DNA of 64,000 nt from Phyllostachys edulis (GCA_036346405.1 CM070546.1:109932826-109996825); one strand, 5' to 3'. Positions 22,129 to 33,714 are shown, numbered from the stretch's first letter. The notes: generated by a model from the letters alone, not told the origin. Program-made: numbers and translations.

Positions 22129-22136
22129 GTTGTAGG

Positions 22137-22418
22137 TACCTTAGCTGAAGTGGTTGTGCTGTAACATTCCTGTATGATATATATGCCCTCAATATATTGC
22201 CCAAGGTGCTGTTGTTCACTCATTCCCTGTGTTGACTGATTGCTCTGCTCATCGAGTGGATATTTACCCAAGTATGTGAAGCCTCCTCTCCTACCAATGG
22301 AGGCATGGCCAATCCACTATAACCTCCAAATTCACATTCAGCGAACCTTTGTAGAACATTTTGTCAGATGAACTGGAGTGTAGGTGTATGGCATTAAGGA
22401 GTGATGGAACTTGAGCAG
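22137..22418. other. No gene seen between MITE and duplication
   Basis: Unremarkable AT-rich sequence downstream of the acidic protein gene. It may contain that gene's 3' end, but no clear polyadenylation signal was assigned. Confidence 0.4.
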
Positions 22419-23135
22419 TGTAGTGCAGTTGCTTGGATGCGCATCAATAATAAATGGAAGTCAGCCACTGATTTACTTGACTAGAAATTCGCCAGGTCGA
22501 TACCAATTTCAGGCTTATGGAGAACGTGATGAATTCTGTTTAGAAAAGACGCGAAATTGTTGATGGTGCCGAGCTGCTGACAATACAAGTGAGCAAAGCT
22601 GATTAATACGGAAAACTGCATGTTTATTTTCAAGGAAAGGTACCATGACGTGCTGATATAGTGATGTTACCTCCTAAAGCTAGTTGATGCTTATGTTTAT
22701 TACAAACTACAAATGTCATATACCTTGTAGACCACAAGTATGCTAGCAGGAAACACTCAGCATTGGTTAATAGTATGTGTAGTGCAGTTGCTTGGATGAG
22801 CATCAATAATAAATGGAAATCAGCCACTGATTTACTTGACTAGAAATTCGCCAGGTCGATACCAATTTCAGGCTTATGGAGAACGTGATGAATTCTGTTT
22901 AGAAAAGACGCGAAATTGTTGATGGTGCCGAGCTGCCGACAATACAAGTGAGCAAAGCTGATTAATACGGAAAGCTGCATGTTTATTTTCAGGAAAGGTA
23001 CCATGACGTGCTGATATAGTGATGTTACCTCCTAAAGCTAGTCGATGCTTATGTTTATTACAAACTACAAATGTCATATACCTTGTAGACCACAAGTATG
23101 CTAGCAGGAAACACTCAGCATTGGTTAATAGTATG
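22419..23135. repeat. Tandem duplication of a 358/359-bp unit
   Basis: Copy 1 is 22419-22777 and copy 2 is 22778-23135. Both begin TGTAGTGCAGTTGCTTGGATG and end CATTGGTTAATAGTATG (unit start shown with one shared flanking base). I count about six differences (for example GCGCATC/GAGCATC and a one-base deletion in TTTTCAAGG/TTTTCAGG), so the copies are about 98% alike. No coding sequence is recognised in the unit. Confidence 0.92.
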
Positions 23136-23537
23136 ACACTTGATCCCAACAGGGGCTGTTGTTAAAAAAACTTGAGGATTTCATTGGATACACCATTGAA
23201 AATCAAATGCTGGTTTCTAGTAGTACTGTAGTAGCAAAACATATAACTCTCGAGTCAAATGCCATTTATTTTCCCCATTGTCACTCACTGAAAACCTGAA
23301 CAATCCAACAAAAATAAAGAGCCACTGCCACCAACCCAGCCCAAAATACAGCTATTCGGTAATGTGGGTAGTTATTCCGGCCGACAAGCCGCATGCATCA
23401 TCTCTCTGTTGCCAGAAAGGAACTATTTCTCATTGCATTCGTAGCAGGAAAGCAGCAGCAGCAACAAAGACCTAAACCTTGCAAATTAGCCACATATCTC
23501 AAGCATATGGTGTCCTTGAGGACCAGCATAAGCATGC

Positions 23538-23854
23538 TGTAAATAATGCATAGAATAGAAACGAGAGACAAATTTTATGTGCAAAAACCCTTTTTGTGAA
23601 AAACCACGGGCACGAATGCAATTCACTATATAAGGAGATATTTACAATGAAGCTCTTGTTCTTCTCAATGAGCTACATGAATATATTTATAATGGTACAT
23701 GAAAGACTGTATAGGAGTAGAACTATAAGTTGAGTAGGAAACAGAATTCATATTACACTCAAACTCAACAAAGTAGACAATATCAAGCATAATCTTACAT
23801 TGAGACACATAAAGCATCGAGTGGTGAGCTCAGTCTATGTGTGTGGTAGTGGCA
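23538..23854 (-). repeat. 3' LTR of the Copia element
   Basis: 317 bp and alignable along its length to 27253-27579, with shared blocks ACTATATAAGGAGAT and CATTGAGACACATAAAGCAT. The ends are TG and CA. Confidence 0.85.
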
Positions 23855-23869
23855 TCTGAATAAGTGGAA

Positions 23870-25233
23870 TGTTTTGCAGTACCTTTAATTTCTTTTGTCA
23901 CATTCTAAGCATAAGCAACAACATCAGCTTCTGTAGTCAATCTTTTGGGAGTTTGAATATTCCTTTTAGGTCTGTCGACTGCAATGGAACGTTGTGGTAT
24001 TTGAAAGACAACGGGAATACCCTGTATATTTTTCTTTTTGGCTTTTAGTATAGATCCTGAATCAATAACATGCTTTACTTGCACACTTTATTTCGGCAGC
24101 TTCTCAACGGGAAGATCAATAGATGCTTTATCATACAAAATAGCAGATTCATCAAAAAAGTAACACTTATGCTAATTATCACATTTCTAGTTTCAAGATT
24201 CCATAATTTATATCATTTCACACTATATTTATAACAAAGAAAAATGCACTTAGTGGCTATAGGCTCTAATTTATCATTGTTAACATGAGCATAAGTAGGA
24301 CAATTAAATATTCTTAAATTTGAATAATCTGTTGGAGAATAAGACCATACCTCAATTGGAGTCTCCTAATCAATTGCCAGGTTGGGTGACCGATTGATCA
24401 AATAGCAAGCAGTGGACTCGGAGTTAGATAACATGCAACATTCCTTCTCCATAATGGTTTTGTTCATGCGTTTGGTCACACTACTTTGCTGATGAGTACG
24501 TAGGACAGTGTAATGTCCCACAATACCCTCTGATCTGCATAAAACTTCAAATTCTCCAGAACAATACTCCAAGCCATTATCAATAGATAGCTTCTTGACA
24601 TGTTTGCCAGCTTGCTTCCAATCATAATCTTCCACTCATTGAACATCTTGAATACATTCGATTCGAGCTTCAGGAAATATAGGCAAACTCTTCTTGAATA
24701 ATCATAAATGATGGTCAGCATATAGCCAACACCTCTAAGGGATGGAACGCAGGATTCTCCCTGCCAATCAAATAGAATATAATCCAATATGTCTTTTGTA
24801 GAATGAATTGTTGTGCTGAACTTCACCATCTTTTTGCTTGCTAAAGACATAGTGTTCACAAAACTTCAACTTATAAATGCTTTGACCATCAGTGAGTCCC
24901 ATTTTGCATAACTCCATCATGCTAATTTCACTCATATGCCAGATGCATATGTCAAAGATTAGTACCATCAGAATCAGATGATTTATTTGATGCAACAGTA
25001 CCATTACCTGAAATTATAGTACCTTGTAGATGATATAAGTTGGCAGCTTTCATATCACCTTTCATCACAACAAGAGAGCATTTGCAGATCTTCAAAATTC
25101 TGCCTTCACCTGAATACTTGTACCTTTTATCATCAAGAGTACTCAATGAGATAAGATTTATCTTCAAACCCGTAATGTGTCGAACATCTGACAAAGTACT
25201 GATGGTTCCATAGAACATCTTGATCTGGATAGA
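23870..25233 (-). pseudogene. Copia integrase, broken, joined to 3' LTR without RT
   Basis: Continues from the protease after the insertion: a GAG-pre-integrase segment (DVRHITGLKINLISLSTLD), then HMSEISMMELCKMG, the integrase core with IIYDYSRRVCLYFLK, LSIDNGLEYCSGEF and ACYLINRSPNLAID (24760-24366), and a degraded C-terminal part (LRIFNCPTYAHV, near 24290). After that only a short Pro/Arg-rich stretch remains before the LTR at 23854. In Copia elements RT and RNase H should follow integrase; about 1.5-2 kb is missing. Confidence 0.8.
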
Positions 25234-25238
25234 ACCAA

Positions 25239-25844
25239 TGTTGTCGTAGGGGCGGGCGGCCCACTGGCCCCACTGACTTGGTAAATACTACAAACAAGGG
25301 TACCCGGTACCCCTTCGTACGGAGCGAAGGGTACAAAAAGGTTAGCACGACAACCTTGGATGAAGGGTATAACACACCCTGGAGCGAAGGGGGTCCAGAA
25401 AGCCTTCGCTCTAGGGTCGCCTCGTACGGAGCGAAGGGGGTACAGGGCGCCTTCGCTTCGGGTTCACCTCACATGGATCGAAGAGAGTCAAGGTTACCCG
25501 TGTATCAGGAGTAAAGGTGTGGTGGACAGAATCCATGAAGGTCCACGGTGCACCAATGCTACGCATAGAAGGTGTAAAGACCATTAAGCCCCTATAGTCA
25601 TAGACTCATAGGGTACTTTTTAGGGGTAGCATTGTAATCTCTCATACCTCTGATGTAACACTATAAATATCTCCTCTTACTCTTTGTGGAGGGGAGGGGA
25701 CCATTGGGAATACAAAGAAAAACACATTTACTATCAGTACTGTTTCCCCATTTTCGAGGACCTTGGGGCTTCGTCCCCTCGCATTGCAGGGAGCCTGGGG
25801 GTCCCCTTTTCTTTACTGTCTAGTTTGTAGCTACAACAGTTGGC
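25239..25844 (+). mobile_element. Solo-LTR-like insertion in the Copia element, 606 bp
   Basis: Flanked by ACCAA at 25234-25238 and 25845-25849. Taking out the insert and one ACCAA restores an uninterrupted Copia frame across the site, so the borders are secure. It starts TGTTGTCGTAG and has the inverse CTACAACA at 25831-25838, typical TG...CA LTR ends, followed by six extra bases GTTGGC that look like the start of a primer-binding site. Inside are repeated GGAGCGAAGG motifs, a TATA box (CTATAAATAT, about 25661) and a G-rich block at 25686-25700. Probably a Gypsy-type LTR left after recombination. Confidence 0.78.
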
Positions 25845-25849
25845 ACCAA

Positions 25850-26830
25850 ATTTGCATGGTAAATTACCACCTATCAACACAAAACCACATGGCGTAACTT
25901 CATAATTCACTAACCAATCTTGGTTCGGACTCATGTGGAAAGTGCAGGCTGTATCAAGAATCCACTCATTACAAGTTTTAGAATTACTGGCAAAGGCAAC
26001 AAGAACATCTACATCAGAATCTTGCTTAGTAACAATGGTGGCTTTAGCATCATCCTCTTGTTGATCGTTCTTGAAATTGTTATTCATTTTCTCCTTTTCT
26101 TTACCCACCAACACTCAGATATGTTGTGTCCATCTTTCTTGCAATACTTGCACAACTTGTACCTACCTCTGGATTTCGATCTGCCTTTGTAATTTCTAGT
26201 CGAGCTTTTGCCTCTTTAATCGTCGTTTGAACTTCCAACACTTCTGTATGCGAATTTGAACTTTTGTTCGAAACCATGAGTTTCATATTTTTCTTCGCAC
26301 GCAGTGCTTTATAGACTTCATTAAGTGTAAGAGTATCATGACTATATAGAATAGTATATCTGAACGTAGAGTATGAATCAGGCATCGAACATAAAAGAAT
26401 AAGACCCAAATCTTCATCATCGTATTTTACCTTCATAGAGTCAAGATCTGAGACTACTTGTTTGAACGTTGTCAAGTGGTTCAGTAATGACCTGCCTTCT
26501 GCCATCTTGTACGAATAAAGCTTCTGCTTCAAATGCATCTTACTGGTTAGATCTTTGATCATGTAAATCTGCTCCAGTTTCAACCATAATGCGATAGTGA
26601 TTTTCTCCTTTAAAACCTCCCGCAAAATATTATTTGATAGATAATGATGAATATGAGATAATACCTTGCGATTTTTTCTTTGCTTCTCTTCAAGAGACCA
26701 TGCAATGGGCATCGTCGATCCCCAATAAAGCACCATCCAAATCAAGCTGTGCAAGAATAGGTTGCATTTTGACTTGCTATAGAGAAAACCTCGTGTCTCG
26801 ATCCAGCAGTGGAAGGTCATACTTCAATAT
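25850..26830 (-). pseudogene. Copia gag and protease region, broken
   Basis: Gag forms the particle. Its start near 26830-26700 is damaged. The central UBN2-like part reads LWLKLEQIYMIKDLTSKMHL, FKQVVSDLDSMKVKYDDED and LTLNEVYKALRAKK (26600-26280). A zinc knuckle CKYCKKDGHNISEC (about 26160-26119) is intact but out of frame with what precedes it. The protease follows with WILDTACTFHM (about 25965-25933), where Copia proteases usually have DSG or DTG; Ala replaces the Gly. The frame is then cut by the 25239-25844 insertion. Confidence 0.82.
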
Positions 26831-27252
26831 CACCATGCAAAAGAAACTGTAGTTTTGTTGGTACAATATTGTGTGAGCATAGCAATGTTTGCCAGGATCC
26901 CTAGTACACTTTGTGTGTACTTGAAGAAAAGGAGGGCAATTTTGTGGATGACATTTCGAAGCAACAAATTCACCTCGGATTTGATGTTGAACAACTTTGT
27001 TTTTGCTATTTTCTTTCTCAGCTCAGCTTTGGTCGCATGTGTGACAATTTTTGTAGATGGTTGGCAGGCCGAGTGCTCTACGTGACTTCGCTTCGACTTC
27101 GGCTTGGACTCAGCGCGAAGGAACGTGGGGTCTCCGCTTCGAATTCAACGAACGACTGCAAATCAATATGTTGATTTGCCAAGCCGTCGAGACCATGACA
27201 ATACGTCGTAACGATTATGACCGGATGTTGTTGGTTCTCTAATACCATTTAT

Positions 27253-27579
27253 TGTAAATAATGCACAGAAAAATAGGAATGAGAGACACAAATTTTACGT
27301 TAAAAACCCTTTCGCAAAAAGCTTTGGACACACGAAGACGATATCACTATATAAGGAGATGTTTACAATGAAACTTTTACTCTTTGCTATGGACTATAGG
27401 AATATATTTATAGTGGTACATGAAAAACTACGTGTAATAGTAGAACTATGAATCGGAGTAGGAAATAAAATTTGTATCACACTCAAACTCAACAAAGCAG
27501 ACAGATATCAAGCAGAATCTTACATTGAGACACATAAAGCATGCAGTGGTCATCTCAGTCAATGTGCGTGGCAGTGGCA
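27253..27579 (-). repeat. 5' LTR of the Copia element
   Basis: 327 bp, partner of 23538-23854. It is followed in element sense by the tRNA-Met-like primer-binding site at 27247-27233. Confidence 0.85.
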
Positions 27580-29260
27580 CAACCCAACCCCTCCAGTGCA
27601 AACCATAACTGTTAACTGTGACCACTCAATCCGACCGATCAATGTATGTGTCAGCAATGACAAGTCAAGTTTTTTTTTTCTTTCTTTCTGGTTTGCTATT
27701 GCTGTCAACTCTAACAAAAGTCCACTAGCTATATCATGGCAGTGGGGCTGCTTCTTTTTCTCTCTAAAAGAAAACTAGAGATATGTCTATCCAGTGGTTG
27801 TGAGCACTTGTTAGTACTTAATAACTGATGACGACGAGGCTGAGGCTTCATTTCTTCACAAGTTTTATGGGCCCTCTGGCAGCGAGCCGGCCTGTAATTA
27901 AGTACGTTTTGTCATGACATACAACCCGATTTACATAGATTTCATTATCGTATTGATTGGAAGAAAAGGCACCGCTGCACCAAGAACAGCTTGCGTGTTC
28001 CCTTTCGATGTATCGATCTGTATCTATCGCACTGACCACGTTAATCTACACCACCCATTTGGCCATTTCCTGGCCAGCTACGAGTTTAACTAGATCATAG
28101 TTCGGCACTCTGTCTGGTGTGTGCGCGCGGTGTGAGCTGTGGCAAGGGGGTGGGCGTGTGTTGCCAACGGAACAGAGACTACTCGTTTGTAATTCAGTTC
28201 TCTGAATAAAAATCAGCACTGTCCGGTCTTCCGTGATCTACACCAGTGTGATCCATAGCTGATTTTTTTGAAGACTGATCCATAGCTCAAATTGTTAGAT
28301 TCCTTGCAATAACCGCACTGTCCGGTACGGTCTTTAACACACAAGCGTTAGAGTTTGTTATACGTTGCTTTTCATTCTCTTTGACAACGTGCAATTAGGG
28401 CAGGCATATAGATGATATCACCAGCAGGTGATAGCTTACCGAAAAAAAGCTATGCTTGTTCCTTGATGGAACACAGACCTTATGGACAGATAACCGCCCA
28501 GAAATGACTAGCTAGGGTGAAACAAGACAGATGCATTGGGGCTATTTAAGTTGGGACCCTTGCTCACTTTAGCAAGTTATTGCCATAAAGTTAGGTCTCA
28601 TCTTTAAAACGCAGGAATTTCACAAGAACAATACAACTCTAGCAAGGAATTCGGAAAACTTCTCGCGTTCCAAATAAGACCTTAATTAGCTGTTTAGTGA
28701 GATAAGAAATGAGTTTTTTTTTTACAAGAAGGTAAGGAATGAGTTGAGGCTTTAATAGTCGAGTCACTGGGTGAAATTCTCCTGAATGTGCTGGCTTGTC
28801 AGACTTACAAATTGTCCATCTTCAGTAGCTAATTGGCTGACTTGTCAGGATACTGATCAGTGAGCAGCACCCAGAGGTCTGCACAGTACACACTGCGCTA
28901 CGGCAGCCTGGTTCGGGACCTTCAGGTTGACACTTGGACCTTTGGGCAGCATGTCCCAGGGCCAGGCTAGATCACATGCCGAGAGCTGTCCATGCATGGG
29001 GACATGCAGCTCGGGAGCTGAAGACTGACCATGAACTTGGCATCGTACCATGCGTAACATGGATGCCGCTTCATCTCCAGTTGTGCCGTGCGTACGCTGC
29101 AACCGCGTCATTCCAGACGCCAAGTCCGTCCCACAAGAGACAAACCGCCATGAATTAACTCCACAGCAGGGTCGGCAGCAGCCAGCCGCCGCCGCAGTCG
29201 GTCCCCTTGTGGCAGCCGGCCGGTTCCATCTCCGGCCACGGCCCACCATACCATTGTCTT
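27580..29260. other. No gene seen
   Basis: AT-rich intergenic sequence. Short open frames carry no recognisable motif. A region ending TTCCAAATAAGACCTTAA (about 28667-28684) recalls a Tourist-type MITE end, but no matching partner end was found. Confidence 0.45.
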
Positions 29261-29272
29261 TTCGGCAATGGG

Positions 29273-29665
29273 GAATTTTTTTTTCATTTTGACCCCCTGG
29301 CGTCACGCAATTACAAAAATAACCCTCGTACCAATTTTTTTGCAAATCTAGACCCTCCTCCACCACCTTCCGCGGTCGGAGAGTGGGGAAGGTCGCTTTC
29401 GCGCTCCCCGAGCGCGGAAAGGCACCAGAGGTGGCCCAGGTCACTTGCCGCGGTGCGTGAGCGCGGGAGGAGGCGAAGTTTCCGCGGTGGCGAGCTGAAC
29501 GCCGATTCGCGGTCCCGCCCATTTTCGCGGAGATTCGTGTTGAGTACCCACGTTTCGCGGTCGAGAAGTGCGGAAGGTGAGAGAGGAGGTCTAGATTTAC
29601 AAATAAAACAAGATAAAAGTTATTTTTGTAATTGATTTGAATCAGAAGGCCAAAATGGCATTCAA
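29273..29665. mobile_element. Mutator-like MITE with GC-rich core, 393 bp
   Basis: Perfect 12-bp direct repeats TTCGGCAATGGG at 29261-29272 and 29666-29677. The arms are about 90-bp inverted repeats, AT-rich: the left arm carries CATTTTGACC, AATTACAAAAATAAC and GCAAATCTAGACC in order, and the right arm has their inverses. The core (about 29365-29590) is strongly CpG-rich, with repeated CGCGG motifs. Long inverted arms plus a 9-12-bp TSD fit Mutator-like elements. Open frames through it are not supported as genes. Confidence 0.75.
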
Positions 29666-29677
29666 TTCGGCAATGGG

Positions 29678-30211
29678 CGCCGGTGTCAGTGCAGAGAGCC
29701 GGGACGTATCTGCGGTCTATCTTCATGGTAGTTTGGGATGCCAGCCGTTGAGGCCACCGTAGGACGGTCCGGCGCAGACCAGTGCACAGTCCAAGTACCT
29801 ATGAGATTCCTCCTAACCATCTTGTGCTTGTTTTTCATGTTGTCCTCATCGAGAGAGCATATTGCAATGGGGCCGAATCGGCCTATCCCTTAAAGTTTGA
29901 TGGGCTTTTACGCAAATATCGATGCAACTTTGGACTAAGTCGGAAAGAAATTGATTTCAGGGGAACACCTTCAAAAGATTGGTCCACTGAATGACTGAAT
30001 ATGCACCCTTGTTTCTTTCTTTTTTAACGACGACTTACTCTTGAAGTTGTCACCAGAACTTGTTACAAAGGTTGAAATGAATCAGCAGGTGCCACACCAG
30101 TTGAACTACCACCGGCGCGTTCAATGCTGTTTGCTGACACGATCAAATTGGTGTGCTTTAATTAGACCTTGGTTCAAGCTGATATGCAACGTCCTTTTCT
30201 ATTTGAAGGAA
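29678..30211. other. No gene seen
   Basis: Intergenic. Small open frames are without domains. It ends at the T run that marks the tail of the LINE fragment. Confidence 0.45.
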
Positions 30212-30545
30212 TTTTTTTTCTGAAGAACAGGAAGGAGAACTGCTTATTGTATTAATATAGAAGAAAGTACAGACAACCCAAGATAGGCAAATTAAGAAAT
30301 GAACTTAATTACACAGATATGAAAAGCTCCAAGCACTTGGCCCTCGGAAGGGTCCAAGTTCTTCATTCTACCTTAATCTTTGCCAGTAGATTAGTGAGAG
30401 TAGTTGACCTATTATTGAAGATTCTATTGTTACGTTCCTTCCAAATTTTTCAAGTGGTGAGAATAACGACTGTGGCCATCACCCTTTTTGGGAGCCGTCA
30501 CATACTATTCATCATTGACCACCAGTCTCCGATGCTCTAGCTATC
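30212..30545 (-). mobile_element. 5'-truncated LINE 3' end
   Basis: On the - strand the sequence encodes the C-terminal end of an L1 ORF2: GDWWSMMN, then VILTTWKIWKERNNRIFNN and LTNLLAKIK, matching the same region of the LINE at 6011-13645 (IDWWSNVAK, ISWELWKE, NARIFNN, LLAKIKEE). A 3' UTR ends in an A tail (T8 at 30212-30219 on +). The 5' end lies near 30545; no TSD was found. Confidence 0.75.
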
Positions 30546-30618
30546 CACCCCATGGGATGGCCTTAGTGGCTCCAAGCCCAATCATTTGGCCTGCGCACCC
30601 CACACATGTTTGGGTTAT

Positions 30619-31315
30619 TGACGAGGATTAAAATCTCTATGTATTATTTTAATACATAATAAAATACTATACGTCTTCGTGGTCGTAACCCCTAAGGCTA
30701 ACGACCTCTGTGGTCGTAAGGATTCCAGAGGTTACATAATAGGTACCCTGGTCGGATGAGGTCGTGTACCTATTTTCCAACCATTGACTGCTCATAGAAG
30801 CAATGAACTGGCATCTGGATTTTACTCCAAGTATATTTCTTAGCGTGTGATGAATGGAACACATGTCATAATTGCTCCATACCACGCGATGTTTCATGGA
30901 CCTAAGACACTGACAATAACCACCATACGGTTTAGTGTCTCACAGACACCAACTGACGATCAGTTACTGTTTCGCTCACTGTAACTGACCATCCAACCGG
31001 ACGCGTCACTTCCAACAGGCGTCTTCTTCAGGAGTAACTGCCACGTCTTCAATAGTTATTTAAAGATGGAGCATGGAGGAACAAAGGCATCAGATTGAAG
31101 CACATCAATCGGCATTAGATTCATATTTCAAGTCTGATCCAATAGCATAGCAAACATTACGCTTAGTGTAATTAGGATTAGTCCACTGTCTTGTCGGGAA
31201 CACCCCCTGTAAAGAGTCCAGTTCATAGCAATAAAGTGCAGTCTCATTCTCTCCCAAGAACTCTTTGCTATTTTTCTCTATTTATTTCGTAAGATCGGCG
31301 ACTCGATCGTTGACA
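30619..31315 (+). repeat. 5' LTR of the outer Gypsy element
   Basis: 697 bp from TGACGAGG to GTTGACA. Its first 412 bp align with 63589-64000. The preceding bases are GTTAT (expected TSD; the other copy lies beyond the window). Confidence 0.87.
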
Positions 31316-31317
31316 GC

Positions 31318-31335
31318 TGGTATCGTCCATGGGGA
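31318..31335 (+). other. Primer-binding site of the outer Gypsy element
   Basis: TGGTATCGTCCATGGGGA, two bases after the LTR. It resembles the common Gypsy site TGGCGCCGTCCGTGGGGA with CpG-type transitions. Confidence 0.65.
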
Positions 31336-31418
31336 CACAAGGTTTTTGAGTTCTTGAAGAACACTTCGCTCAAGCATTCCTCATTCATTCCTTTCGCTCC
31401 ATCATCGCTCATGCGAAC

Positions 31419-33660
31419 ATGGTACAGACTTGGGATGAGGAAAACTGGTTCGATTTAGCAGACTACTCCAACCTCAACATGGACGCATGCATCCGTGCCA
31501 TGGAAGAAAACTAGATGTCGTCATCATCCTCCTCCGTCGGCTCACCATTCGCTGCGACCGTTGAGATCGACCGGATGGACAAGGATACACCGCCACCATC
31601 CGTGGCACTCTCAGAGAAATCCGACCAGCTCGGAACGTTCGAACGCCTCTACAAGCCTGGTCCATCCAACCGGCAGAAACGGCGACGGGAGCCCAACGTT
31701 GCAATTAGAGAGTCCATATACTCTCGATATTGTCATGGACGACTAGTATTTGCGAACGGCTCTTACGTATTCCAAGGGCCAACCGACACCAAGTAAGGGT
31801 GTCGATGAAGTTACCACTAGTTGTGGGCCAGGTGGGAATGATAAAGCTCAGCATATGATCGACAATACATCGGATCAGACTGAGTAGACCACAAGGCCCA
31901 CCAAAGGTGGTGATTTTCGACCGCTCCCCATCATGGAGTCTCCTTGCTGAAGTGCTGGAAGGCTCTCCCTTAGTTACAACGAAAGCTCGTCGGAGGATCA
32001 CTGCTGGAGGCACGAGATTAACACAATCGAAGATACCATTCAAGATCCTGTGCTCAGTCCTTCACGGCTTAACCACGTACTGATGGAAATGGTGTGGGCG
32101 CTCAAGCACCAAATGGTGGAGGTGGTCGAGCTGATGGACATCGATCAGTTAATTCACCTATTCCTACCTCGCAACGCGCAATAGATCGGACAGGGCAAGA
32201 CAGTAGGTCAGAAGGACATTCGGCTCATTGAACACCCACTGCTAGCCAGAATCCTCCAAGACCTTCGGTAACTACGCAAAACCTGCAATGGGTTCATGAC
32301 ATTCTAAACAACCTAGACAATGCTTTAGCAGGAACCCCAGGTTATGTCCAGCTTGCAAAGCAGGTGTCGGAGATTCTCTAGCAGACCATACAACGTACCG
32401 AAATGTACCGAGAGCAAAGGAACCTACAAATTCACACCATGACTTCGTCCCAGCGCTCCTCCCTCAACAGAGGGCAACATGGTCGAATGGAGGACCGTTC
32501 GACACCAAGATCCACTCGTAGGTTCCAACCAGGGAATCACAAGGGAAGATGGCTCTTCACAGCAGCCACTCCTCCTCCTTGTCAAGAGGAACAACTACTT
32601 GATTCAGGCGATCTCAAGCATTATCTGAACCAAGCAGGTGGTCAAATACGTTATCATAACATCCACGACCGGATTGGGACACCGGATCCTAGGTATGCAA
32701 ATATGAGGAATTGATCCCCGACCGACTATAATCCAGATCCTTTTCAAAGAAGGCGCCACAATTCCATTATGGGCTGTCGAGTGTTCTCAGTAGGACTCCA
32801 AGCTGTTCGCTAGCCGGATAGGTTCCGACCAGCCAACATAAAGAAGTTCAATGGGACTCAAAACCCATTAGAATTTCTTCAAATCTATACTACTGCCATC
32901 AAAGCTGCTGGTGGTAATGACAACGTGATGGCAAATTACTTGCCCACGGTCCTTGAAAGGTCTATCTGATCGTAGTTGCTCAACCTACCGATCAGATCTA
33001 TCTACACTTGGGAGCAACTATGCGATACTCTGATCACCAACTTTCAAGGGACGTATGACCGTCCCGGGAAGGAGAATGATCTTCATTAGATGACGTAGAA
33101 AACCAATGAAACTCTTTGACAATATATCAAGAGATTCAGTCAGATTCGAAACTCTATCCCAGAGATCGAGAGTCTTCTGTCATCCATGCTTTTAAAGTAG
33201 GGCTAAGTAATCGGCGATTTACAGAGGATATTGCAATGAATCCTCCACGTATGACCGTTGAACTTTTTGACATGGCTGACAAGTACGCAGCCGCCAGTAA
33301 AGGGGTTGAATGGTGTGAAGCTATTGATCGGAAAGACAAGATCCCTCAACTTGGCTTGGAGAAATAAGACAAGAAAAATAAGAAGACTTTCAAGGATAAA
33401 AAGAATGGCAAACCCGACAACAAGGAAGTCCTTACAATTCTAGCAAAATTTACCAAAGGCAAGAAAGACTTTTCTGGTCGGAACAAAGCCAAGGCTCCGA
33501 CCAACGATCTGTGCACCTGCCGAGCCTAGCAAAAGAAACTAGAGGATTACTACTCAGGTAAAGGTCCCTTCCCCTATGTAACAGAACTCGAAAGCCAAGC
33601 TCCAAAAATGATAAAGATGGCGACGAAGAGAAAGAGTACCAGGAGCCTCAACACACGGTT
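31419..33660 (+). pseudogene. Outer Gypsy gag polyprotein, broken
   Basis: ATG 31419 opens with MVQTWDEENWFDLADYSN, stops at TAG 31512, and continues in the same frame to 31795. The retrotransposon gag domain follows in pieces: NPLEFLQIYTTAIKAAGG (near 32860-32920), TWEQLCDTLITNFQGTYDRP (near 33010-33065), FKVGLSNRRFTEDIAMNPP and ELFDMADKYA (33190-33290), then a Lys-rich segment. Gag packages the RNA. Frame changes and many stops show it is dead. No zinc knuckle was recognised. Confidence 0.78.
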
Positions 33661-33714
33661 GATATGATCTTTGGTGGATCCTCCTCATATGAGTCAAGAT
33701 GACATCTGAGGGCC

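Larger units (their letters stand above)
23538..27579 (-). mobile_element. Copia-type LTR retrotransposon, old, lacking RT and RNase H
   Basis: Direct LTRs at 23538-23854 (3' LTR) and 27253-27579 (5' LTR). In element sense they start TGCCACT and end TTTACA, and differ at roughly one base in five. Just inside the 5' LTR is a primer-binding site, TGGTATTAGAGAACC (27247-27233), close to the initiator-Met tRNA complement. The interior reads gag, protease, integrase and then runs straight into the 3' LTR: no RT or RNase H motif is present. A 606-bp LTR-like insertion interrupts it at 25239-25844. A convincing TSD was not found (CATGC versus CAACC). Confidence 0.87.

Noticed and set aside
25278..25587. 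Two overlapping frames with repeated EGYN/GSP words
   Set aside because: They derive from GGAGCGAAGG repeats in the solo-LTR-like insertion.
23533..27584. Five-base TSD of the Copia element
   Set aside because: Flanks CATGC and CAACC match at only three positions; not good enough to claim.
28500..28690. Possible Tourist-type MITE
   Set aside because: Only one end-like sequence (TTCCAAATAAGACCTTAA) is seen; no inverted partner or 3-bp TSD pair.
28857..29726. 289-aa open frame on the - strand
   Set aside because: It runs through the Mutator-like MITE and its inverted arms, has no domain, and its composition follows the CpG-rich core. Treated as chance.
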